This document shows positions 1 through 8,839 of a stretch of DNA of 64,000 nucleotides, piece after piece (position 1 is the first letter of the stretch; the number at the start of each line of letters is the position of its first letter). The translations under genes were made by a program, and so were the position numbers. This stretch comes from Campylobacter showae CSUNSWCD (GTDB lineage Bacteria > Campylobacterota > Campylobacteria > Campylobacterales > Campylobacteraceae): contig NZ_AMZQ01000001.1 of NCBI RefSeq assembly GCF_000313615.1, positions 186,001 to 250,000 on the forward strand, read 5' to 3'. The notes under the pieces are model-generated. The model saw only the letters and a list, made by a program, of their open reading frames with translations. It was not told where the DNA came from and ran no database searches.

Positions 1-636
1 AATCTAGGCTTTGCGTATGATTATACGCTCTTTGAGGATGTAAATTTAAGCGTAAATGCCGGCGGCAGCTGCGCCATAACTGGCGTTAGCGGCTGCGGCA
101 AATCAACTATACTCCACATACTTTCCACTCTTTTGCGACCAAAAAACGGCGAAGTTATCTACGGGGGTAAATCGCTTTACGACCTATCGGCAAACGAGCT
201 TTTACGCATTCGTAGATTTGATTTTGGTATTATTTTCCAGGCGCACTATCTTTTTAAAGGCTTTAGCGCGCACGAAAACATCGAGCTAGCCTCCGTTTTA
301 TCCGCTCAGAAAATCGATGATGAAATTTTGGCAAATTTAAAAATAGACGGTGTAATGAATCAAAAAGTAGGCGAGCTAAGCGGCGGACAGCAGCAGCGCG
401 TCTCAATCGCTAGAGTGCTTTGCAAAAAGCCGCGCGTGATATTTGCCGACGAACCGACGGGAAATCTGGACAAACAAACCGCAAATGAAGTGATGCAAAC
501 GCTGTTTAACTACATCAAAGCAAACGATGCGGCGCTGGTTTTGGTCACTCACGACAACGAGCTCGCGCAAAGATGTGACGAGGTTTATCGCCTCGAAGAT
601 AAAAAATTCTCTTTAATTTCTCCTGAAGATATTTAA
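1..636 (+). CDS. ABC transporter ATP-binding protein, LolD/MacB type (5' end outside window)
   Basis: The reading frame is already open at base 1, so the start codon lies upstream. In order it shows the Walker A motif GVSGCGKST (about bases 82-108), a Q-loop (IIFQAHYLF), the ABC signature LSGGQQQRVSIAR, Walker B with DEPTGNLD, and the H-loop in LVTHDNE. This is a complete nucleotide-binding domain of the small-exporter class that energises lipoprotein or peptide export and partners with separate permease proteins. No permease is visible here. C. jejuni has a similar ATPase beside fliR, which supports orthology. The substrate cannot be told from sequence. Confidence 0.9.
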   Translation, partial: NLGFAYDYTLFEDVNLSVNAGGSCAITGVSGCGKSTILHILSTLLRPKNGEVIYGGKSLYDLSANELLRIRRFDFGIIFQAHYLFKGFSAHENIELASVLSAQKIDDEILANLKIDGVMNQKVGELSGGQQQRVSIARVLCKKPRVIFADEPTGNLDKQTANEVMQTLFNYIKANDAALVLVTHDNELAQRCDEVYRLEDKKFSLISPEDI

Positions 637-1060
637 ATATTTTTATTAGGCGGCGAGTTTTCAAATTTACTGCTTAAATTTTAAGCGTCAAATTTACGAG
701 CTATTTTTTGAGTTTAAATTTATCGCAAACCGCCTAAAGTGACCACTTCTGAACGAACAAAATTTATAATCAAATTTAGTCTCGTAGCCGTATTTTATAA
801 AGCGTAGCGATTTTTTAAATTTACCGCACGACAAGCTAAAATTTAACCCAAAACAAAAGCTAAAAGCGACCGCCAAATTTAAACCTCTTAAATTTAAAAA
901 GCAACAACGGCACGAATAAAATTTGGCAGACAAAGCGGTGTTTTGCGCCCCTTGACCACACCCAAATTTCCGCACATTTTCATCTGTCTTTCAAATTTAC
1001 CGAATTTTCAAGGATTTAAGCCTAAAATAACGGCATTTAAATTTAAAACGAAAGATTCAA
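637..1060. other. intergenic spacer packed with AAATTT
   Basis: This 424-base stretch holds no convincing gene, RNA or terminator. I counted 14 copies of the self-complementary hexamer AAATTT, where well under one would be expected by chance at this base composition. Short open frames on both strands here have no ribosome binding site and no recognisable protein character. Confidence 0.7.
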
Positions 1061-1822
1061 GTGGAGCTAGTCGAGTTTTTTGCGCCCGAGCGCGTCATCA
1101 CCTTTATGCTGCTATTTGCGCGTATCGGCGGGCTGATGCTATTTTTCCCGTTTTACGGGCATGAACAAATCCCCATGAGCGTCAAGACCGCATTTTCGTT
1201 TCTACTCACGCTATTTTTGTTTCCGCTTGCCAGCATCAAAAGCGGCGAGATTTACTATCTAGCCGTAGAGATCGTGAGCGAGGCGGCGCTGGGGGTTTGC
1301 GCAGGGTTGCTGCTTCATATCGTTTTTGCCAGTTTGCAGCTAGCGGGCGAGCAGATATCGATGATCATGGGTTTTTCGATGGCTTCGGTGCTTGATCCAC
1401 AGACTGGCCTTAGCTCGCCCGTGATCTCAAATATCATAAATTTCCTCGCACTCATGACCTTTTTGGCCTTTGACGGGCATCATTTGATCCTACTTTTTAT
1501 CTCAAATTCGCTCACGCACGTTCCGTTAGGCGGCTTTTACCCGAGCCCAGATATCGTACAGTATGCCTCTAAATCTATGATAAATTTGTTCACTTTTGGC
1601 TTTATTATTTCCTTCCCGATTTTGGCGCTTTCGCTACTTTCTGATTTGATTTTTGGTATGCTGATGAAGACAATGCCGCAGTTTAACTTGCTGGTCGTTG
1701 GCTACCCGATCAAGATCACGATCGGCTTTGCCGTGCTGATCGCGATATTAGCGGGCATGATGGAGCTTTTTAGGCAGCTTGTGCTTCGCGTTATCAACGA
1801 CCTTCCGTCGCTATTTTTCTAA
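1061..1822 (+). CDS. fliR: flagellar biosynthesis protein FliR
   Basis: This 253-residue integral membrane protein has the usual length of FliR, a component of the flagellar type III export gate that works with FliP, FliQ, FlhA and FlhB in the inner membrane. Recognisable family stretches are the N-terminal ITFMLLFARIGGLMLFFPF, the central EQISMIMGFSMASVLDPQ and the C-terminal FNLLVVGYPIKI. About six hydrophobic spans can be seen. The start is GTG at 1061; an ATG in another frame upstream is a shadow. It is followed by the acidic protein and gmk in the same direction, as in C. jejuni. Confidence 0.96.
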   Translation: MELVEFFAPERVITFMLLFARIGGLMLFFPFYGHEQIPMSVKTAFSFLLTLFLFPLASIKSGEIYYLAVEIVSEAALGVCAGLLLHIVFASLQLAGEQISMIMGFSMASVLDPQTGLSSPVISNIINFLALMTFLAFDGHHLILLFISNSLTHVPLGGFYPSPDIVQYASKSMINLFTFGFIISFPILALSLLSDLIFGMLMKTMPQFNLLVVGYPIKITIGFAVLIAILAGMMELFRQLVLRVINDLPSLFF

Positions 1823-1886
1823 AACTAAGCTTGAAGTAATGGAAAATGTTTTAAAATACGTTTTTTAGGTATAAAAAGGAGAATTC

Positions 1887-3500
1887 GTGAAAATCGTTCT
1901 TGCAAATGCCAATCCCGCGGTATCGCGTTTGGCGACGCTGGCTCTTAGCAAAATGGGTTACGAATATGTTGAGATCGGCGATGTAGGCGAGCTTAGCGGC
2001 GTTTTTGACGTGCTTATTTTAGACAGCGATATCGACGTAAAAGAGACGAACCTAAAAGAATTCGCAAATAAAATTTTATACCTTTCCTCTAAAAATTCTC
2101 CGACCTTTGAATATGCCGACAGGATACTGCCAAAGCCGTTTTTACCGACGGAATTTATCACTATCGTGGAGGATCTAGCGAGCAAGACAAAGAGCACCGA
2201 GCAGCCTGTTACGACAAGCGATGAAACCGGCGAGGCATCGTCCGATGGGTTTAAGTTTGTGAACGATCCGACCAAAGAAATCATTGAGAAAGAAATAATC
2301 GATGCCGACATTGGCGGATTTGGGTTGGATAATCAATTAGTTAATGTTGCTCAAGAGGTTCATGGTAAAGATAGCGCATTTGATGAGCTAAGCGAGATTG
2401 TAAAAGCTATCGACGATATGGACGAGCTAAGCGACAAACTTGAAGACGATGAGCTAAATTTGGATGGTTTGATTGATGATGAAATAATGAAATTCGGAGA
2501 ACTAGACGAATTTGATGTTGCCGTAAAAGATAATAATTTTGATGAGATTTCTTCGGATTTAGATGCCGACGATAAGCGTGTAGATGTCGAATTTCAAATA
2601 CCGGATGATCCTATATTTGACGCAACCGAGTTTGATGCAGCGCATGGCGGAGAGGAGTTAAAAGGATTTGATGGGGGTAAATTAGAGCTTGATTTTGATG
2701 ATAGGATTGAAGATATCAAGAGTCAAATCGATGAAATCGACAAGATGGACGATCTGTCGGAAAATTTGAATGCAGACGACGAGGATTTGGATATCAAATT
2801 TGAAACGAGGGAAGATTCTACATTTAACATAACGGAGTTTGCAACCGTAGAGGGCGAGAAAGACCTTGAAGTTGTAGAAGATTTGAAAGAAACAGTAGCT
2901 GATGATAAATTTGCGGTCGATAAGCTCGATGAGCAAGAGGATATTTTCGCTAGCGAAAATATGAAGTTTGATGAACCTAGCGAACAAGCTGTGTATGTAG
3001 CAAACAGTGTTTTAGGCGATGAATCTTCACTAGAAGATATGGATTTGGCGGGCGAGACGGAGCAAATAGAGTTTAGCGGCGAAGAAAATTTGACGCAACA
3101 TGCTTTGGATGATGAGCTTGCGGAGGATATTTTCGCCGCAGACGAGCAAGGCGAGACGGAAATAAGCTCCGAGCAAGAAGAGCAAGAAATCAGCGAACCA
3201 GAAGCCATGCAAAACGATCTTGAAATAGCTCAGGAGCTTGATCCGAGCGAGTACGGCGACATCGATCAAATAAGCGAAAAAGATATGGCGTTAGTGCTTA
3301 ACGAGAGCGGGTTATTGGATGATGAGATGGTAAATTTGAGTTCGCAAAAAGATCAAGCAACGTCAAAGATGGACGAACTAAAGGTTCAAATTTCAGACGC
3401 CGTGGCTAAAAATCTAGAAAATTCGTTGCAAGACGGCGAACTGCGAGAGGCTCTAAAAAATCTCAATATAAAAATCAATATAAGCTTTGAGGAAAAGTAG
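1887..3500 (+). CDS. receiver-like N-terminal domain with long acidic repetitive tail
   Basis: A 537-residue protein starting at GTG 1887 behind a good AAAAGGAG site. Residues 1-100 look like a degenerate CheY-type receiver: a beta-strand start (MKIVLANAN), DVLILDSDID at 41-50 in the phosphoacceptor position, LYLSSKN near 65-70 and the KPF motif at 83-85. The remainder is extremely rich in Asp and Glu and contains diverged repeats, for example around residues 225-255 and 300-330 (each with an ADD…F…ATEF/ITEF pattern). C. jejuni has a 'highly acidic protein' at the same place between fliR and gmk. Phosphorylation and function are unproven; partner binding through the acidic tail is a guess. 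Confidence 0.8.
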   Translation: MKIVLANANPAVSRLATLALSKMGYEYVEIGDVGELSGVFDVLILDSDIDVKETNLKEFANKILYLSSKNSPTFEYADRILPKPFLPTEFITIVEDLASKTKSTEQPVTTSDETGEASSDGFKFVNDPTKEIIEKEIIDADIGGFGLDNQLVNVAQEVHGKDSAFDELSEIVKAIDDMDELSDKLEDDELNLDGLIDDEIMKFGELDEFDVAVKDNNFDEISSDLDADDKRVDVEFQIPDDPIFDATEFDAAHGGEELKGFDGGKLELDFDDRIEDIKSQIDEIDKMDDLSENLNADDEDLDIKFETREDSTFNITEFATVEGEKDLEVVEDLKETVADDKFAVDKLDEQEDIFASENMKFDEPSEQAVYVANSVLGDESSLEDMDLAGETEQIEFSGEENLTQHALDDELAEDIFAADEQGETEISSEQEEQEISEPEAMQNDLEIAQELDPSEYGDIDQISEKDMALVLNESGLLDDEMVNLSSQKDQATSKMDELKVQISDAVAKNLENSLQDGELREALKNLNIKINISFEEK

Positions 3501-4109
3501 TTGAAGGGGCAAATTTTAATTATCTCCGGTCCTAGCGGTAGCGGTAAAAGCACACTTTTAAGCCGTCTTTTAAAAGAGGAAAACGATCTTTATTTTTCGA
3601 TATCAAGCACAACGAGAGCGCCGAGGCAGGGCGAGACCGAAGGCGTGAATTATTATTTTATAAGCGAAGACGAGTTTAAAAAAGGCATAGATGCGGACGA
3701 GTTTTTAGAGTGGGCGTGCGTACACGGCAACTACTACGGTACTTCGCTAAAGCCCGTTTTAAAGGCACTTGAAGAAGGCAAGATAGCGATTTTTGACATC
3801 GATGTGCAGGGCTTTAATATCGCAAAATCAAAATTTGCCAAAAATATCACCTCCGTTTTTATCACGACTGCTAGCAAAAACGAACTAAAATCAAGGTTGC
3901 AAAATCGCGGCACCGACAGTGCAGAAACTATCGAAAAACGGCTGATAAACGCGGTCGGCGAGATGGAGCATATCTTAGAGTATGATTATTTTTTGATAAA
4001 TGATGATCTGCAAAGCTGCTATGAAAATTTGCGTGGGATTTTGCGCTCGATGCGCCTAAAAACGTCAAATTTAGACGCAAAAGAGATTATTAACAAATGG
4101 AATAATTGA
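3501..4109 (+). CDS. gmk: guanylate kinase
   Basis: This 202-residue enzyme phosphorylates GMP to GDP in the cytoplasm. The P-loop GPSGSGKST sits at residues 8-16, followed by the GMP-binding stretch STTRAPRQGE and the lid region RLQNRGTD. Length is typical of bacterial Gmk. The start is TTG at 3501, directly after the stop of the acidic protein, with GAGGAAAA as ribosome binding site inside the upstream gene, so translation is probably coupled. Confidence 0.96.
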   Translation: MKGQILIISGPSGSGKSTLLSRLLKEENDLYFSISSTTRAPRQGETEGVNYYFISEDEFKKGIDADEFLEWACVHGNYYGTSLKPVLKALEEGKIAIFDIDVQGFNIAKSKFAKNITSVFITTASKNELKSRLQNRGTDSAETIEKRLINAVGEMEHILEYDYFLINDDLQSCYENLRGILRSMRLKTSNLDAKEIINKWNN

Positions 4110-4149
4110 TAAAATTATGCTAATATAACGAAAATCAAAAGGAGAAAAA

Positions 4150-4374
4150 ATGGGTCCAAGCGTCCAACAATTGCTTATTATTTTACTTATCGTGGTCTTG
4201 CTTTTTGGAGCGAAAAAGATCCCCGAGCTCGCAAAAGGCCTAGGTAAGGGCATAAAGAGCTTCAAATCAGAAATGGAAGACGATAAAAAAACCGAGAACG
4301 TAGAAAAAGTAGAAGAGAAAAAAGAAGAAACCGCAACCGCCGCAAAGACTGAAGATGCGGCTAAAAACGCGTAA
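4150..4374 (+). CDS. tatA: twin-arginine translocase subunit TatA
   Basis: This 74-residue protein has the TatA/E plan: one N-terminal membrane helix ([15 protein letters not shown]), the FG hinge, an amphipathic helix ([17 protein letters not shown]) and a charged Glu/Lys-rich tail. It oligomerises to move folded twin-arginine proteins across the inner membrane. AAAAGGAG precedes the ATG. tatB/tatC are not in the window. The aldo/keto reductase relic at 7698 has a twin-arginine signal of the kind this system exports. Confidence 0.95.
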   Translation: MGPSVQQLLIILLIVVLLFGAKKIPELAKGLGKGIKSFKSEMEDDKKTENVEKVEEKKEETATAAKTEDAAKNA

Positions 4375-4383
4375 GGAAAGGCG

Positions 4384-5970
4384 TTGAAAAAAAGCGTAAT
4401 AAACGAAATAAAAGGCGCCGTGGACTTTGATTTTGCGCTGGAAAAGCCAAAAGATAAGGGCTTGGCGCACTACGCGATGCCTACTTTTAGCCTGGCAAAA
4501 CAGCTCAAAAAATCCCCAGTAGCTATCGCTGCCGAGCTGGCGTCTAAATTTGAAAATAGCGAAATTTTCGAGGCAACGGCGCTAAACGGCTATATAAATT
4601 TTAAACTAAAGCCCGCATTTTTAGATAAATTTGCCTCCGCTAGCCTTGCAAATCCGAGCGAGTTCGCAAAAGGCGGCGGAACTAGCGGCGAGAAAATTTT
4701 GCTCGAGTACGTCAGCGCAAATCCGACCGGTCCGCTTCATATCGGGCACGTTAGGGGCGCGGTTTTCGGCGATACGTTAGCTCGCGTCGGGCTTCATATC
4801 GGCGAAAATATCTCGACTGAATACTACATTAACGACGCAGGCAATCAAATCGAGCTTCTAGGCACATCTATTTCGCTTTGGGCGCGCGAAAATCTGTTCG
4901 GCGAGAGCGTGGCGTATCCGGAGAAATTTTACCGCGGCGACTACATCGAACCTATCGCAAAAGAGGCGCTAGAGAAATTTGGCAAAGAGATATTTTACGA
5001 CGAGAGCCGAAATCTCGAACTCGCCGAGTTTGGCAAGGATAGAGTGCTGGTTTTGATCAAGCAAAATTTAGCCGACGCGCAAATTTTTATCGAGAACTGG
5101 GCTAGCGAAAAGAGCTACTACGACAAGCTCCCTCTCACACTGGACCGCTTAAAAAGCGAGAACGGCATCTATGAGAGCGAGGGTAAAGTCTGGCTAAAAT
5201 CAAGCGAAGTGGGCGACGAAAAAGATCGCGTCATCGTGCGCGAGGACGGTCGCGGCACCTACCTAGCTGGCGACGTGGTGTATCACGACGATAAATTTAG
5301 GCGCGGGTTTGATCGCTGCATCGACATCTGGGGTGCCGATCATCACGGCTACATCGCACGCATGAAGGCGGCGCTACATCTGCTTGGATACGATGAAAAT
5401 CGCCTTGAGATCATACTTTCACAGATGGTGAGACTGCTAAAAGACGGCGAAGCCTACAAGATGAGCAAGCGCGCGGGCAACGTCGTGCTGATGAGCGACG
5501 TGGTCGAGGAGATCGGCTACGAGGCGCTTAGATTTATATTCCTTAGCAAGCGCTGCGACACGCACCTAGAGTTTGACGTAGACGAGCTAAAGCGCGAGGA
5601 TAGCTCAAACCCGATATTTTATATCAACTACGCGCACGCCAGGATCAATCAAATTTTCGCAAAAGCAGGTAAAAACGTCGCTGATGTCGCGGGCGTGAAA
5701 TTTGCAAATTTGAACGAAGACGGCAAGAATTTGCTATTTGAGGCGCTCACGCTAAACGATATCCTGGTCGATAGTTTTAACACGCGCTCGATGAATAAAA
5801 TTTGCGACTACCTAAAGAGCCTGGCTGCGAATTTTCATAAGTTTTACAACGAAAATCGCGTCGTAGGCAGCGAAAACGAAGACGAGCTTTTGAAGCTTTT
5901 CGCCGTCGTCGCACTCTCGATAAAAACGGCTCTAGGGCTAATGGGTATCGCTGCAAAAGATAAGATGTAA
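4384..5970 (+). CDS. argS: arginine--tRNA ligase
   Basis: This 528-residue class I aminoacyl-tRNA synthetase has the HIGH-type motif in SANPTGPLHIGHVRGA (about residues 114-129), a KMSKR signature in AYKMSKRAGNVV, and the C-terminal DALR anticodon-binding region. The start is TTG at 4384, nine bases after the tatA stop, with AAGGAAAG as ribosome binding site. The gmk-tatA-argS order is the one I know from C. jejuni. A strong terminator follows at 5991. Confidence 0.97.
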   Translation: MKKSVINEIKGAVDFDFALEKPKDKGLAHYAMPTFSLAKQLKKSPVAIAAELASKFENSEIFEATALNGYINFKLKPAFLDKFASASLANPSEFAKGGGTSGEKILLEYVSANPTGPLHIGHVRGAVFGDTLARVGLHIGENISTEYYINDAGNQIELLGTSISLWARENLFGESVAYPEKFYRGDYIEPIAKEALEKFGKEIFYDESRNLELAEFGKDRVLVLIKQNLADAQIFIENWASEKSYYDKLPLTLDRLKSENGIYESEGKVWLKSSEVGDEKDRVIVREDGRGTYLAGDVVYHDDKFRRGFDRCIDIWGADHHGYIARMKAALHLLGYDENRLEIILSQMVRLLKDGEAYKMSKRAGNVVLMSDVVEEIGYEALRFIFLSKRCDTHLEFDVDELKREDSSNPIFYINYAHARINQIFAKAGKNVADVAGVKFANLNEDGKNLLFEALTLNDILVDSFNTRSMNKICDYLKSLAANFHKFYNENRVVGSENEDELLKLFAVVALSIKTALGLMGIAAKDKM

Positions 5971-5990
5971 GAGTTAAATTTAATAAATTT

Positions 5991-6020
5991 AGAAGCGCTT
6001 AAAACGGCGCTTCTTGTTTT
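5991..6020 (+). terminator. intrinsic terminator after argS
   Basis: A stem AGAAGCGC/GCGCTTCT with an eight-base loop is followed by TGTTTT. It would end the long fliR-to-argS transcript. Confidence 0.8.
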
Positions 6021-6040
6021 AAAACAACCCCTTAAAATCC

Positions 6041-6388
6041 ATGAATCTTTCCAAATTTTCCGCCGCATTTTTCTTTATATTTTTGATAGCGATCGAGTAT
6101 CTGGCTCTCACGCCCGCACAGATAAAACTCATCGAAAACAGCTGGGATAAAGCAAATCACTTCATTGCATTCGCCGCGCTTTACGTTACTTTGTATCTTG
6201 GCTTTTCTAGGTTAAATTTGGGCGCAAAGGTCGCTATTTTGCTAGCTTATGGTATCCAGATAGAGATCATGCAGTCGTTTGTACCAAATCGCTATTTTAG
6301 CTTGCTAGATATCGTCGCAGACGGTATCGGTATAGTTTTTGGGATCTTAGTGGCGAGAATTTTGAACGGATTTAAGGCTAGATTTTAA
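6041..6388 (+). CDS. VanZ-like small membrane protein
   Basis: A 115-residue protein with three to four hydrophobic spans. The family signature is visible: D-K-A-N-H-F-I-A-F in the second quarter and IEIMQSFVPNRYFSLLDIVADGIGI toward the end, typical of VanZ-like proteins. These are found widely, and apart from the weak teicoplanin resistance of the enterococcal member their role is unknown. The ATG at 6041 lacks a clear Shine-Dalgarno sequence. It stands alone after the argS terminator. Confidence 0.75.
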   Translation: MNLSKFSAAFFFIFLIAIEYLALTPAQIKLIENSWDKANHFIAFAALYVTLYLGFSRLNLGAKVAILLAYGIQIEIMQSFVPNRYFSLLDIVADGIGIVFGILVARILNGFKARF

Positions 6389-6612
6389 ATTTAATACTCC
6401 AAATTCGACTAGTGCTAGCTTATTTTTGCATTACACTGTTTTACTTTGTTTTAACTCAAATTTTATCGTCAAATTTAAACTAGCCCGCGGAGCAAAGCGA
6501 TAAATTTATAAATAGTCGCTAAAATATGCCCTAAATTTAGCAGCAAAAGGCAAGAAAACAGCACAACTCGCGGCTAAATTTAAAAGAAAAACCCAAAACG
6601 AAAGAGTAAAAA

Positions 6613-7482
6613 ATGAAATGGCAAGATAGCAGACGAAGCGACAACGTCGAGGATAGGCGGCAAAACAGCGTAAACAGCATGGGCTCGCTGGGCGCGCTCA
6701 TACCGATTATTAGATTTTTGCTGGGCTCAAATATCGGCCGCGTGGTACTAGTTATCGGCGCGGTCGCGTACTTTATGGGCTTTAACCCTCTCGCGCTACT
6801 TGAGGGCGGCGGCGCGGGCACTCAAAGGGCGGCGCTAGATAGCCCGCAGGAGAAGGAAAAGGTCGCCTTCGTCTCGGCGGTGTTGGCGCAGACCGAGGAC
6901 GTGTGGAGCAAGGTGTTTAAGGCGGGCGGCGCACAGTACAAAGAGCCTAGCTTGGTGCTTTTTAGAGACGGCGTTTCTAGCGCGTGCGGCACGGCTAGCT
7001 CGCAGATGGGGCCTTTTTACTGCCCAGCGGATAAAAAAGTCTATCTAGATCTTAGTTTTTTTGAGGAGCTAGAGGCTAAATACAAAGCCGCGGGAGACTT
7101 TGCGCAGGCGTACGTGATCGCCCACGAGGTCGGACATCATGTGCAAAATTTGCTAGGAACGCTCGGTAAAGTAAACGAGCTAAAATCGCGCACTAAAAGC
7201 CCGGTGGAGCAAAACGCGCTACAAGTCAAGGTCGAGCTACAGGCCGACTGCTATGCGGGCGTCTGGGCGCACTACATGGGGCGCTACAACGTGCTAGAAG
7301 ACGGCGACATCGAGGAGGCGCTAAACGCTGCGAGCGCGATAGGCGACGACGCGCTACAGAAAAAATACCAAGGCCGCGTGACGCCCGACTCGTTCACGCA
7401 CGGCTCGTCAAAGCAGCGCATGACGTGGTTTAAAAAGGGTTTTGAGGGCGGACAGCCAAGCTCGTGCGCGTTTGAGATCTGA
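6613..7482 (+). CDS. YpfJ-family neutral zinc metallopeptidase
   Basis: This 289-residue protein has the family layout: a charged N-terminus (MKWQDSRRSDNVEDRR), one membrane helix at about residues 36-58, and a periplasmic zinc-protease domain with the HEVGHH active-site motif near residue 172, followed by ELQADCYAGVWAH. Four Cys are spread through the domain. A natural substrate has not been established for the family. An ATG with AAAGAG upstream defines the start. No neighbour suggests a partner. Confidence 0.92.
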   Translation: MKWQDSRRSDNVEDRRQNSVNSMGSLGALIPIIRFLLGSNIGRVVLVIGAVAYFMGFNPLALLEGGGAGTQRAALDSPQEKEKVAFVSAVLAQTEDVWSKVFKAGGAQYKEPSLVLFRDGVSSACGTASSQMGPFYCPADKKVYLDLSFFEELEAKYKAAGDFAQAYVIAHEVGHHVQNLLGTLGKVNELKSRTKSPVEQNALQVKVELQADCYAGVWAHYMGRYNVLEDGDIEEALNAASAIGDDALQKKYQGRVTPDSFTHGSSKQRMTWFKKGFEGGQPSSCAFEI

Positions 7483-7697
7483 ATTTGACTTTTTAGCTCT
7501 GGACCGCGTTTGGCGAGCGTAAATTTCTACTCGGCCGCATTTAGATAAAATTTAAATCCAAGTGCGGCTTTTTCGGACCTCGTTTTGTGGAATCAAATTT
7601 AAATTTTCGTGATTTTAAGCAAATTTTAACGCGGCAGCGCCGTTTGGTTTGCAAATTTAAGCGTAAAAAGCGATAAGATCAAAAAAACGGAGCAAAA

Positions 7698-8635
7698 ATG
7701 AAAAGAAGGGACTTCATGAAAGGCGCGGCGACCTGCGCGGCGGGGCTTGCTGCGGGGTTGGATTTGTTTGCCCAGCAGACTAGCAAGACCAGTGCGGTAA
7801 ATTTGACGGACGGCGTAGATCTAAGCGGTGCGAAAAATCTCGGCGAGAGGCTTGCCGCGATGACGCCATATCTCACGCTAAATAATAGAATTTTGATGCC
7901 GATCATCGGACTTAGTGCAGCTAAATTTGATGATTTGAAAGACAAAAACGCGCTGGGGGCGGCTCTTGGGCTAGGTTACCGCCTGATCGATACGGACGGG
8001 GGCGAGGAGGCTGCAGCAGCCGCGTTTGAGGCTAGCGGTTTAGGGCGCGGACAGCTATTTATCCAAAGCTCGCTCGGTGCTCAAAACGGCGACGAAAGCG
8101 GCATGATAAAAAGCTTTGAACGCTCCTTAAAAAAACTAAATACCGACTACGTCGATCTACTTTTACTGCGCGCAGGGGCGGGCGATGCTAGCTCTGCGTG
8201 GGGCGTTTTGCAGCGGCTTTACCGTGAGGGACTTGCGGCGTCGATCGGCATTTGCGATTACCCTGGAGAATTTGGAGTCGAAAATTTAGCCAAAATCGCG
8301 CAAGGTAGCGAAGTTAAACCCGCGGTTTATCAAACGCCCTCTCGCTCCTATCTACAGCGCTTTGCTACGCGCGGCAAGGTGACCGCGACCATGACGTGCA
8401 AGTAGAGCTACTATATGAGCCCGGCGAAGAGCTAAAAGAGCCCGCGCTCGCGCAAATCAGCTAAAAATATGGTAAAACGCGGATGCAAATCATCTTGCGC
8501 TGGCTCGTACAGCACCGGTTTTGCGTGGTAGTAAACCCTGCTAGCAAGGAGCGATTGCTTGAAAATATCGATATTTTCGGATTTGAGCTAGCACGCGAGG
8601 ACGCCGCGCAGGTAGAAAAGCTCTGGCGGAGCTAG
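7698..8635 (+). pseudogene. Tat-signal aldo/keto reductase, broken by frameshift and stop
   Basis: The first 235 codons encode a twin-arginine signal (MKRRDFMKG, cleavage probably near FAQQ) and an aldo/keto reductase barrel (LGLGYRLIDT, YVDLLLLR, ASIGICDYP). The frame then ends at 8405. The rest of the enzyme continues in another frame from about 8387 (HDVQVELLYEPGEEL) through an in-frame TAA at 8462, where CAA would be expected, to LRWLVQHRFCVVVNPASKE and a stop at 8633. One frameshift plus one nonsense change means the gene is inactive, assuming the sequence is right. AACGGAGC precedes the ATG. Confidence 0.85.
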
Positions 8636-8839
8636 TAGGCGGACGAGGTTGGGTTTAGGCGTCAAATTTGCGTGTTTTAAATTTAGAGAGCTTGGACTGA
8701 TGGCAAATTTTAAGAGCGTTTTGCTTATTTGCCGCGCTAAATTTGCTAGCTTGATAGACGTTAAATTTAGCTTTAGCGGTCTTGGCTAAAATTTCGCGAA
8801 TCGCAGCGAAAAAGCGGACAACGAACCTAAGGAAAATCA

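Noticed and set aside
694-975. 93-codon frame on the minus strand in the spacer before fliR
   Set aside because: No ribosome binding site; protein is an artefact of AAATTT-type repeats with random Phe/Lys/Cys content; no protein-like pattern.
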